From Pseudomonadota bacterium (lineage in GTDB: Bacteria > Pseudomonadota > Gammaproteobacteria > Burkholderiales > Burkholderiaceae_E): DNA of 35,318 bases. Below, piece by piece: positions 8,512-15,585 of the stretch. A program made the translations under genes and the position numbers. The stretch's first letter is position 1; every line of letters begins with the position of its first letter. A model generated the notes under the pieces. The model saw only the letters and a list, made by a program, of their open reading frames with translations, was not told the origin of the DNA and searched no databases. Where the stretch lies: the NCBI GenBank assembly GCA_023389055.1, contig JAEWFA010000010.1:1-35318 (forward strand). The letters run 5' to 3'.

Positions 8512-11199
8512 TCAGTCCGCGCCGTTTCCTTCGTCGTCGGCCCGCGGCGGACGATCGGCGTTGTCGTCCTCGATCTCGTCGCGCTCGTTGGGGATCGGCC
8601 CGACCGGCCCGAGCGCGTTGGCCGCCGCCGTCTCCAGGTCGGCGTCGCCGTTCTCGGCGGCGTCGCGCTCGACGACCCGCTGCACGCGCGACAGCGTCGT
8701 TCCCTCGTCGACGGCGATCAGCGTGACGCCCTGCGTGGCGCGCCCCATCTCGCGGATCTCGCTCACGCGCGTTCGCACGAGCACGCCGCCCGTGGTGATC
8801 AGCATGATCTCGTCGGCCGGATCGACGAGCACCGCACCGACGACCTTGCCGTTGCGCTCGCTCGTCTGGATCGCGATCATCCCCTTCGTTCCGCGGCCGT
8901 GCCGCGTGTACTCGGCGATCGGCGTGCGCTTGCCGAAGCCGTTCTCCGTTGCGGTGAGCACCGAGCGCTCCTCGTTGCCGGCGACGAGCATCGAGATCAC
9001 CTGCTGTTCTTCGTCGAGCGACATGCCGCGCACGCCGCGCGCGTTGCGGCCCATCGGGCGCACGTCGTTCTCGTGGAAGCGCACGGCCTTGCCGGCGTCG
9101 GAGAAGAGCATCACGTCGTGCGCGCCGTCGGTGACGGCGGCGCCGATCAGGAAGTCTCCGTCGTCGAGATCGACGGCGATGATCCCGGCCCGGCGCGGAT
9201 TCGAGAACTCCGACAGCGGCGTCTTCTTCACCGTGCCCAGGCTCGTCGCCATGAACACGAAATGCGACTCGTCGAAGCTCTGCACCGGGAGCACGACGGT
9301 GATCTTCTCGCCGTCGGCCAGCGGGAACAGGTTGACGATGGGCCGACCCCGCGCATTGCGCGTTCCCTGCGGCACCTCCCAGACCTTGATCCAGTAGACG
9401 CGCCCGCGGTTCGAGAAGCACAGGATGTACTGGTGCGTATTCGCGATGAAGAGCTGGTCGATCCAGTCTTCCTCCTTCATCGCCGCCGCCTGGCGCCCTC
9501 GGCCGCCGCGGCGCTGCGAGCGGTATTCCGACACCGGCTGGCTCTTGATGTAGCCGGTGTGCGAAAGCGTGACGACCATGTCCTGCGGCGCGATCAGGTC
9601 CTCGGTGTCGATCTCGCTGACGTTCAGCTCGATCACCGAGCGACGCGCGTCGCCGTATTCGGCCTTGATCGCCTTGAGTTCGTCGCCGACGATCGTCGTG
9701 ATCCGCTCCGGACGCGCGAGGATGTCGAGCAGGTCGATGATCTGCTCGATCACCTCGCGGTATTCCTGGACGATCTTGTCCTGCTCCAGCCCAGTGAGGC
9801 GTTGCAGCCTCATCTGCAGGATCTCGCCGGCCTGCACGTCGGAGAGCCGGTAGACGTCGCCCTGCAGCCCGACCGACGAATCCACGCCTTCAGGGCGGAA
9901 CTCGGCGATGCCGCTGCCGGCGCGCTCGAGCATCTCGCGCGCGACACCCGCTCGCCATTCGCGCGCCATCAGTCGATCCTTGGCGATCGGCGGCGTCGGC
10001 GAGGCCTTGATCAGCTCGATCATCTCGTCGACGTTGGCGATCGCCACCGCGAGCCCCTCGAGCACGTGGCCGCGCTCGCGCGCCTTGCGCAGCTCGAACA
10101 CGGTGCGCCGCGTGACCACCTCGCGCCGGTGCGACAGGAACGCCTCGAGCATCTGCCGCAGGTTCAGCAACCGCGGCTGGCCGTCGACGAGCGCGACCAT
10201 GTTGATGCCGAAGGTGTCCTGCAGTTGCGTCTGCTTGTAGAGGTTGTTCAGCACCACCTCGGGCAGCTCGCCGCGCTTCAGTTCGATGACGACGCGCATC
10301 CCCGACTTGTCGGATTCGTCGCGGATGTCGGAGATGCCGTCGATCCGGCGCTCGTTGACCAGTTCGGCGATGCGCTCGAGCAGCAGCCGCTTGTTCACCT
10401 GATACGGCAGCTCGTCGACGATGATCGCGCTGCGGTTGCCGCGGTCGAGTTCCTCGAAGTGCGTGGCCGCGCGCATCACGACGCGCCCGCGGCCGGTGCG
10501 GTAGCCGTCGCGCACGCCCTGCACGCCGTAGATGATTCCGGCGGTGGGAAAGTCGGGTGCGGGAACGATCTCGATCAGCTCGTCGATCGTCGTATCGGGC
10601 CGCCCGAGAAGCGCCAGGCACGCATCGACGACTTCGCCGAGATTGTGCGGCGGTATGTTCGTCGCCATTCCCACTGCGATTCCCGCCGAGCCGTTGATCA
10701 GCAGGTTCGGGATGCGCGCGGGCAGGACGGTGGGCTCGGACTCCTTGCCGTCGTAGTTCGGCTGGAAATCGACGGTTTCCCGGTCGATGTCGGCGAGCAT
10801 CTCGCCGGCCAGGCGTTGTAGCCGGCACTCGGTGTAGCGCATCGCCGCCGCGTTGTCGCCATCGACCGAACCGAAGTTTCCCTGCCCGTCCACCAGCAGG
10901 TAGCGCAGCGAGAAGTCCTGCGCCATGCGCACCAGCGTGTCGTAGATCGACGCGTCGCCGTGCGGGTGGTACTTGCCCATCACGTCGCCGACGATGCGGG
11001 CGCACTTCACGAAGGGCCGGTTCCAGACGTTGTTGGCCTCGTGCATCGCGAACAGCACGCGCCGATGCACCGGCTTCAGGCCGTCGCGAACGTCCGGCAA
11101 TGCGCGACCCACGATCACGCTCATCGCGTAATCGAGATAGGAACGACGCATCTCCTCTTCGAGACTGATCGGGAGCGTTTCTTTGGCGAAGGAGTCCAT
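8512..11199 (-). CDS. gyrA: DNA gyrase subunit A
   Basis: GyrA is the DNA-cleaving subunit of the A2B2 topoisomerase that introduces negative supercoils. The 895-residue product keeps E. coli numbering exactly in the N-terminal part: the quinolone region reads HGDASIYDT with Ala83 and Asp87, and the active-site tyrosine is Tyr122 in AMRYTECR. The C-terminal beta-pinwheel carries the GyrA box as QRRGGRG, needed for wrapping DNA and distinguishing gyrase from topoisomerase IV. It ends in a long acidic tail (ERDEIEDDNADRPP...). The ATG at 11199 gives the standard MDSFAKETLPISLEEEM start; longer in-frame starts lie in the repeat-containing leader. Ala at position 83, where E. coli has Ser, is discussed as a finding. 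Transcribed divergently from the amidohydrolase gene. Confidence 0.97.
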   Translation of the reverse strand: MDSFAKETLPISLEEEMRRSYLDYAMSVIVGRALPDVRDGLKPVHRRVLFAMHEANNVWNRPFVKCARIVGDVMGKYHPHGDASIYDTLVRMAQDFSLRYLLVDGQGNFGSVDGDNAAAMRYTECRLQRLAGEMLADIDRETVDFQPNYDGKESEPTVLPARIPNLLINGSAGIAVGMATNIPPHNLGEVVDACLALLGRPDTTIDELIEIVPAPDFPTAGIIYGVQGVRDGYRTGRGRVVMRAATHFEELDRGNRSAIIVDELPYQVNKRLLLERIAELVNERRIDGISDIRDESDKSGMRVVIELKRGELPEVVLNNLYKQTQLQDTFGINMVALVDGQPRLLNLRQMLEAFLSHRREVVTRRTVFELRKARERGHVLEGLAVAIANVDEMIELIKASPTPPIAKDRLMAREWRAGVAREMLERAGSGIAEFRPEGVDSSVGLQGDVYRLSDVQAGEILQMRLQRLTGLEQDKIVQEYREVIEQIIDLLDILARPERITTIVGDELKAIKAEYGDARRSVIELNVSEIDTEDLIAPQDMVVTLSHTGYIKSQPVSEYRSQRRGGRGRQAAAMKEEDWIDQLFIANTHQYILCFSNRGRVYWIKVWEVPQGTRNARGRPIVNLFPLADGEKITVVLPVQSFDESHFVFMATSLGTVKKTPLSEFSNPRRAGIIAVDLDDGDFLIGAAVTDGAHDVMLFSDAGKAVRFHENDVRPMGRNARGVRGMSLDEEQQVISMLVAGNEERSVLTATENGFGKRTPIAEYTRHGRGTKGMIAIQTSERNGKVVGAVLVDPADEIMLITTGGVLVRTRVSEIREMGRATQGVTLIAVDEGTTLSRVQRVVERDAAENGDADLETAAANALGPVGPIPNERDEIEDDNADRPPRADDEGNGAD

Positions 11200-11214
11200 G
11201 CGTCGGGGCGTGCG

Positions 11215-11276
11215 GAAAAGCGGCGACTTGCGCGGAAAAGACGCCGACTCGCGTGAAAAATGACGCCGACTCGCGT
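11215..11276. repeat. Three imperfect tandem repeats in the gyrA leader
   Basis: Three consecutive units of 20, 20 and 22 bases lie at 11215-11234, 11235-11254 and 11255-11276. Each begins GAAAA and ends with a GGCGACTTGCGCG or CGCCGACTCGCGT core; the second and third units share the identical 15-base core GACGCCGACTCGCGT. They sit 16 bases before the gyrA start codon, in what should be its 5' untranslated region. On the minus (sense) strand each core reads ACGCGAGTCGGCGTC followed by a T-run. Confidence 0.75.
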
Positions 11277-11306
11277 CGGGGCCCGGCAAGCGGCAGGGAA
11301 CCGGCT

Positions 11307-11315
11307 ATTTTACCA
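11307..11315 (-). promoter_or_regulatory. Candidate extended -10 promoter of gyrA operon
   Basis: On the minus strand this reads TGGTAAAAT, an extended -10 element (TGn followed by TAAAAT, five of six consensus bases). A start site near 11300 would give a leader of about 100 bases containing the three tandem repeats. No convincing -35 hexamer is present, which is compatible with an extended -10 promoter. Confidence 0.45.
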
Positions 11316-11393
11316 TGCGGGATCGGCGCCTTTTTGGCCCGCCCACGCCGTGCCGGCGCGCCGCCGCGGCGCTCGAACCTTCGGGAAACGCCC

Positions 11394-12764
11394 ATGCCGC
11401 CGCCTGAATCGCCCGCCCGCCTGTTGATCGAGGCGCAATGGATAGCGCCCGTGCAGGCAACGCTCGCCGCTCCGGACGGCCAGTGCCTCGTCGATCATGC
11501 GGTCGTCGTCGAAGACGACCGGATCGCCGACGTGCTGCCCACCGAACGGGCGCGACAGCAGCATCCCGACGCCGAGCGCGTCTCGCTGCCCGGGCACCTG
11601 CTCGTTCCCGGTTTCGTGAACCTGCATGCGCATGCCGCGATGTCGCTGCTGCGCGGCGTCGGCGACGACCTGGCGCTTTCGGCCTGGTTGCGCGACCGGA
11701 TCTGGCCGCTCGAATCGCGGCTGGTCGATCCGCAGTTCGTGCGCGACGGCGCGACGCTCGCGTTCGTCGAGATGCTGCTCGGCGGCACGACCTGCGTGAA
11801 CGACATGTACTTCTTCCCGGAGGCGTCGATCGAGGCGGCGCTCGCCGTCGGCATCCGCAGCGCGCACGGGATCATCGTCGTCGACTTCCCCACCGTCTAC
11901 GCCAGCGATCCGGCCGAATACCTGCGCAAGGGGCTCGCGCTGCGCGATCGGATGCGCGACGAAGCGCTCGTCAGCTTCTGCCTGGCGCCTCATGCGCCGT
12001 ACACGGTGGCCGACGAGACGCTGCGCGAGATCGCGACGATCTCGCGCGAGATCGGGCTGCCCGTCCACATTCACGTGCACGAGACCGCCGAGGAGATCGC
12101 CGAAGGCATGGCGCGCTACGGTGCGCGACCGCTCGCGCGGCTGGACGCGCTCGGATTGGTCGGTCCCGAGATGATCGCGGTGCACGCCGTGCACCTGGAC
12201 GACGACGACTTGCGCCGCCTGGCCGCCGGCGCAGCGTCGGTGGCGCATTGCCCGCATTCGAACGCAAAGCTGGCCTGCGGCATCGCGCCCACGGCACGGA
12301 TGCACGAAATGGGTATCCGCGTCGGCATCGGCACCGACGGATCGGCCAGCAACAATCGGCTCGACCTGCTGGGCGAAGCCCGCACCGCGGCGCTGCTCGC
12401 GAAGGCAACGAGCGGGCGCGCCGACGCCTGGCCCGCTGCGCGGACGCTGCGCGCGATGACGCTCGATGCGGCCGCCGCGCTCGGGCTCGATGCCCGGATC
12501 GGCTCGATCGAGTGCGGCAAGCAGGCCGACCTCGTCGCGGTCGACCTGCGCGCGGCGGAACTTTCTCCCGTATACGACCCGGTTTCGCAGTTGATCTACG
12601 CGTGCGGACGAGAGCACGTCAGCGACGTCTGGGTGGCCGGAAAACCTGTTGTTCGGACGCGACAGCTCGCCGATCTGCGAGTCCGCGAGGCCCTCGCCGA
12701 GGTGCTTGGTCGAACAGCGGTGTGGCAGAATCGGGTTGGCGAAATCTTGTCAGGTCGGGTCTGA
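11394..12764 (+). CDS. mtaD: TRZ/ATZ-family amidohydrolase, probable 5'-methylthioadenosine/S-adenosylhomocysteine deaminase
   Basis: A metal-dependent deaminase of the amidohydrolase superfamily, 456 residues. Visible metal and active-site motifs are NLHAHAAM (His78, His80), HIHVHET (His225, His227, His229), HAVHL (His264) and GTDGSASNN (Asp315), with the C-terminal ADLVAVDL strand of the small beta-domain. This family deaminates S-adenosylhomocysteine, methylthioadenosine or adenosine to the inosyl forms; older annotations as chlorohydrolase reflect similarity to triazine enzymes. The ATG at 11394 follows GGGAAA. The position next to ubiG and gyrA is shared with Pseudomonas, and removing S-adenosylhomocysteine would relieve product inhibition of methyltransferases such as UbiG (inference). 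Substrate preference is not readable from sequence. Confidence 0.85.
   Translation: MPPPESPARLLIEAQWIAPVQATLAAPDGQCLVDHAVVVEDDRIADVLPTERARQQHPDAERVSLPGHLLVPGFVNLHAHAAMSLLRGVGDDLALSAWLRDRIWPLESRLVDPQFVRDGATLAFVEMLLGGTTCVNDMYFFPEASIEAALAVGIRSAHGIIVVDFPTVYASDPAEYLRKGLALRDRMRDEALVSFCLAPHAPYTVADETLREIATISREIGLPVHIHVHETAEEIAEGMARYGARPLARLDALGLVGPEMIAVHAVHLDDDDLRRLAAGAASVAHCPHSNAKLACGIAPTARMHEMGIRVGIGTDGSASNNRLDLLGEARTAALLAKATSGRADAWPAARTLRAMTLDAAAALGLDARIGSIECGKQADLVAVDLRAAELSPVYDPVSQLIYACGREHVSDVWVAGKPVVRTRQLADLRVREALAEVLGRTAVWQNRVGEILSGRV
12726..12731 (+). promoter_or_regulatory. Weak candidate -10 for ompA-like gene
   Basis: CAGAATCGGG resembles the TAGAATCGG boxes before ubiG and aroA and would leave a leader of about 95 bases. 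TTGGTC lies upstream at 12706-12711 but the 14-base spacing is short. It falls inside the 3' end of the amidohydrolase gene. Confidence 0.3.
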
Positions 12765-12830
12765 TTTCGGGCCGTTCGTTTGCGCCTGTCAGCGTCGTAA
12801 CAGAATTTCAGTTCTACCGAAAGGAGAAAC

Positions 12831-13493
12831 ATGAATAAACCGGTCAAACTGACCTGCGTCGTCGCTGCCGCGATGATGTCGGTCTCGATGGTGGCGGTCG
12901 CCCAGGTCGCACCTCCCAACAAGACGGGCTACGTGGTCAGCCCCGACCGCAACGTGGTTCGCAGCGGCGCAGGCACCTGCGTTCATACCGGCTACTGGAC
13001 GCCCGCGGACGCGTTCCCGGGTTGCGACGACGACCTCCTCCCGAAAGCGCCGCCTCCGGCTCCTGCCCCCGCGCCTGCACCCGCGCCGACGCCCGCGCCG
13101 GCTCCGAAGCCCGCTCCGGCTCCGGCTCCCACGAGCGAGAAAGTCACCTTCGCGGCGGACACCTTCTTCGACTTCGACAAGTCGGTCATCAAGCCCGAAG
13201 GCAAGGCGCGCCTCGACGACCTCGTCGGCAAGCTGCAGGGCGTGAACCTCGAGGTCGTGATCGCGGTCGGCCACACCGACAGCATCGGTACCGACAAGTA
13301 CAACCAGGCGCTGTCGGTGCGTCGTGCCGAAGCGGTCAAGGCGTACCTGGTCAGCAAGGGCATCGAAGCGAACCGTATCTACACCGAAGGCAAAGGCGAG
13401 AAACAGCCGATCGCCGACAACCGTACCCGCGAAGGCCGCGCGAAGAACCGCCGCGTGGAAGTCGAGGTGGTCGGCACGCGCTCGCGTCGCTGA
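12831..13493 (+). CDS. OmpA-family outer membrane/peptidoglycan-binding protein
   Basis: A 220-residue exported protein. Residues 1-24 form a signal peptide ending VAVA before QVAP. The mature part has a short N-terminal region with two Cys (CVHTGYWTPADAFPGC), a Pro-Ala linker at about 73-100 and an OmpA C-terminal domain at about 104-212 with FFDFDKSVIKPEG, GHTDSIGTDKYNQALSVRRA and NRRVEVEV. The OmpA domain binds the diaminopimelate of peptidoglycan and anchors the outer membrane; no eight-strand beta-barrel is present, so this is the short form common in Burkholderiales. There is no lipobox. A strong SD (AAAGGAGA) sits 7 bases before the ATG, suggesting high expression, and an intrinsic terminator follows at 13531. 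Confidence 0.93.
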   Translation: MNKPVKLTCVVAAAMMSVSMVAVAQVAPPNKTGYVVSPDRNVVRSGAGTCVHTGYWTPADAFPGCDDDLLPKAPPPAPAPAPAPAPTPAPAPKPAPAPAPTSEKVTFAADTFFDFDKSVIKPEGKARLDDLVGKLQGVNLEVVIAVGHTDSIGTDKYNQALSVRRAEAVKAYLVSKGIEANRIYTEGKGEKQPIADNRTREGRAKNRRVEVEVVGTRSRR

Positions 13494-13530
13494 TCCCGGA
13501 CTCTTGCGACCTTCACCGGTCGCCCTCCAG

Positions 13531-13557
13531 AAACCCCGCTTCGGCGGGGTTTTTTTT
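13531..13557 (+). terminator. Rho-independent terminator after the OmpA-family gene
   Basis: A perfect six-pair stem CCCCGC/GCGGGG with the stable TTCG tetraloop, extended by an A-T pair tract, is followed by eight T residues. It lies 37 bases after the stop codon. Confidence 0.95.
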
Positions 13558-13606
13558 CGCCATGGCGCCCGGGCGCAACGGTAGCCGGCGCGGTCGTCGG
13601 TCACCG

Positions 13607-13612
13607 TAGAAT
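13607..13612 (+). promoter_or_regulatory. Candidate -10 box of ubiG
   Basis: TAGAAT followed by CGG, five of six consensus bases, lies 38 bases before the ubiG ATG and just after the terminator of the preceding gene, so a promoter is expected here. No clear -35 hexamer is visible. Confidence 0.45.
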
Positions 13613-13650
13613 CGGGCCTGTCGTCCCCTCGCCATCCCGGCCCGCTCCCC

Positions 13651-14403
13651 ATGTCGCTTCCCGCCCCATCCGCCCCTCGCAGCGCGAACGTCGATCCGGC
13701 GGAGCTGGCGAAATTCCAGGCGCTCGCCGCGCGGTGGTGGGATCCCGAGTCCGAGTTCCGCCCGCTGCACGAGATCAATCCATTACGCCTGCAGTGGATC
13801 GACGAACATGCGTCGATCGACGGCCGCCGCGTGCTCGACGTCGGTTGCGGTGGCGGCATCCTGTCGGAGTCGATGGCCGAGCGCGGCGCAGCCGTCCACG
13901 GCATCGACCTGGGCGAGCGAGCGCTGCAGGTGGCCGAGCTGCATGCGCTCGAGAGCGGCGCTGCCGTCGTCTACGAACGCATCGCGGTCGAAGCGCTCGC
14001 GCAGCGGGAACCGGAATCCTTCGACGTCGTCACCTGCATGGAGTTGCTCGAGCACGTACCCGATCCGGAATCGGTGGTGCGCGCCTGCTCTGCGCTCGTG
14101 CGCCCCGGCGGCTGGGTCTTCTTCTCGACGATCAACCGCAACGCGAAGGCTTTCGCGCTGGCGATCGTCGGCGCCGAATACGTGCTGCGCCTGCTGCCGC
14201 GCGGCACCCACGAATACGAGAAATTCATTCGTCCGTCGGAACTCGCCGCTGCAGCGCGCCGGGCCCGGCTCGAGGTCATCGAACTCACGGGCCTCACCTA
14301 CAACCCGATCACGCGTCGGTACCGGCTCGACTCCGGTGATCCGGACGTGAACTACATGATGGCGTGCCGACGCACGGACGCACTCGGCGCGATTGCCCGA
14401 TGA
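13651..14403 (+). CDS. ubiG: Ubiquinone O-methyltransferase (UbiG)
   Basis: UbiG performs both O-methylations in ubiquinone synthesis, using S-adenosylmethionine, at the inner membrane surface. The 250-residue protein has the class I methyltransferase motif I VLDVGCGGGI at 61-70, acidic motif HGIDLGERAL, the TCMELLEHVPDPE post-II segment and FFSTINRN. The N-terminal AKFQALAARWWDPESEFRPL and INPLRL match the UbiG-specific start region, supporting the ATG at 13651 although no SD is visible upstream. The stop overlaps the start of the phosphatase gene as ATGA, so the two are translationally coupled. Confidence 0.95.
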   Translation: MSLPAPSAPRSANVDPAELAKFQALAARWWDPESEFRPLHEINPLRLQWIDEHASIDGRRVLDVGCGGGILSESMAERGAAVHGIDLGERALQVAELHALESGAAVVYERIAVEALAQREPESFDVVTCMELLEHVPDPESVVRACSALVRPGGWVFFSTINRNAKAFALAIVGAEYVLRLLPRGTHEYEKFIRPSELAAAARRARLEVIELTGLTYNPITRRYRLDSGDPDVNYMMACRRTDALGAIAR

Positions 14404-15116
14404 GCCGCGCAGCTCCCCGAACGGCAGCCGATGCCGGCCTGCCCGGTGTGGTCGGCGACGCCGTGCGGCCGCGCGCCGTCTTCTTCGATCTCGACGGTAC
14501 GCTCGCCGACACCGCGGCCGACCTCGTCGCACCGGTGCAGTCGATGCGCGTGGAACGCGGGCTGCCCCCGATGCCCTTCGAGGTGCTGCGCCCCTATGCG
14601 TCGATGGGTGCGCGCGGCCTGCTGCTCAAGGGGCTGGGAATCGACCGCGAGTCTGCCGAGTTCGAGCCGCTGCGCGACGAGTTCCTGCGCCGCTACGAGG
14701 CGGCGATGAGCGTGCACACCTGCCTGTTCCCGGGGATCGCCGACGTGCTCGACGCGCTGGACGACGCCTCGATCCCGTGGGGCGTGGTCAGCAACAAGAT
14801 CGAACGACTCGTCACGCCGATCCTCGAATCACTCGGCGTGCTCGAGCGCGCGGTCTGCGCCATCGGCGGCGACACGACCGCCTTCGCGAAGCCCCACCCC
14901 GAGCCGCTGCTGCACGGCGCCCGAATCGCGGGCGTCGAAGCCCGCTCCTGCATCTACGTCGGAGACGACCTGCGCGACATCGTCGCCGGCCGTGCCGCGA
15001 AGATGCGCACCGTCGCCGCCGCCTACGGCTTCTGCGGCGACGAATCGCCCCCGCACAGCTGGGGGGCGGATGCGCTGGTCACGGAACCGCGCCAGTTGCT
15101 GGGTCTGCTTACATGA
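14400..15116 (+). CDS. HAD-family phosphatase, Gph/MupP type
   Basis: A 238-residue haloacid dehalogenase-like phosphatase. Motif I is FFDLDGTLADT with catalytic Asp30 and Asp32, motif II SNK, motif III Lys in FAKPHPEPLL, and motif IV GDDLRDI; a helical cap lies between motifs I and II. It is usually labelled phosphoglycolate phosphatase (Gph). However, in Pseudomonas the gene coupled to ubiG is MupP, which dephosphorylates N-acetylmuramic acid 6-phosphate in cell-wall recycling, and this protein shares RGLPP, WGVV.NK, YVGDDLRDI and the C-terminal WGAD with it. The ATG at 14400 overlaps the ubiG stop; it leaves about 24 extra N-terminal residues before the HAD core. The 3' end overlaps the convergent DUF1854 gene by eight bases. 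Confidence 0.88.
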   Translation: MSRAAPRTAADAGLPGVVGDAVRPRAVFFDLDGTLADTAADLVAPVQSMRVERGLPPMPFEVLRPYASMGARGLLLKGLGIDRESAEFEPLRDEFLRRYEAAMSVHTCLFPGIADVLDALDDASIPWGVVSNKIERLVTPILESLGVLERAVCAIGGDTTAFAKPHPEPLLHGARIAGVEARSCIYVGDDLRDIVAGRAAKMRTVAAAYGFCGDESPPHSWGADALVTEPRQLLGLLT

Positions 15117-15585
15117 ACCGGTCCAACAGCCTGCGACTCTGCGCATCGAGCGCTTCCACGTCGCGCACCAGGTAATGCACGCCGTTCTGGTCGGCGATCA
15201 GCAGCACGTTGCGTGACAGGCGGCGAATCGCCTCCTCGCCGCGCAACACGAACTGCGTCTCGCCGCGGTCGGTAGCGACGTACCACGTCGATGGCGTGAA
15301 GAAGCTCGACACGGCACGGATCGCTCGAATCTGCGGAACGAACTCGCGCGCGGCGAGCTCTTCCTCGATCAAAACGCGCGGCGTGTCGTCGACCGAGGAA
15401 AGGCGATCGATCCAGACGCGTTCGCGACCATCCGGCCCGAGCAGCGAGACGCCTTCACCGGGCGCCGAGATCGGAAATGCGCGCACCGGCACGACCCCCA
15501 CGTGGATCGTGCCGTCGGACTCGCGCAGCACCAGCCGGCCGAAGGCGTCCCGCGACAGCGAGAACGAGGTCGTGTCGGCGCTCAT
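15109..15585 (-). CDS. DUF1854 protein associated with cyanophycin genes
   Basis: A 158-residue protein of the DUF1854 family, which is found beside cyanophycin synthetase genes and has no established biochemical role. It contains no signal peptide or membrane segment and appears cytoplasmic, mostly beta-strand, with a central IDRLSSVDDTPRVLIEEELAAREF segment, WYVATDRGETQFVLRGEE, a pair RRLSRNVLLIADQNGVHYLV and a C-terminal DAQSRRLLDRF helix. The ATG at 15585 overlaps the stop of the ABC transporter gene (ATGA), so it is almost certainly made with that transporter and may be its partner or regulator (inference). Its own stop lies eight bases inside the end of the convergent phosphatase gene. 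Confidence 0.88.
   Translation of the reverse strand: MSADTTSFSLSRDAFGRLVLRESDGTIHVGVVPVRAFPISAPGEGVSLLGPDGRERVWIDRLSSVDDTPRVLIEEELAAREFVPQIRAIRAVSSFFTPSTWYVATDRGETQFVLRGEEAIRRLSRNVLLIADQNGVHYLVRDVEALDAQSRRLLDRFM

Noticed and set aside
13046..13130. Pro-Ala repeats in the OmpA-like gene as a mobile or tandem DNA repeat
   Set aside because: The codons vary within the tract, and Pro-Ala linkers before OmpA domains are normal.
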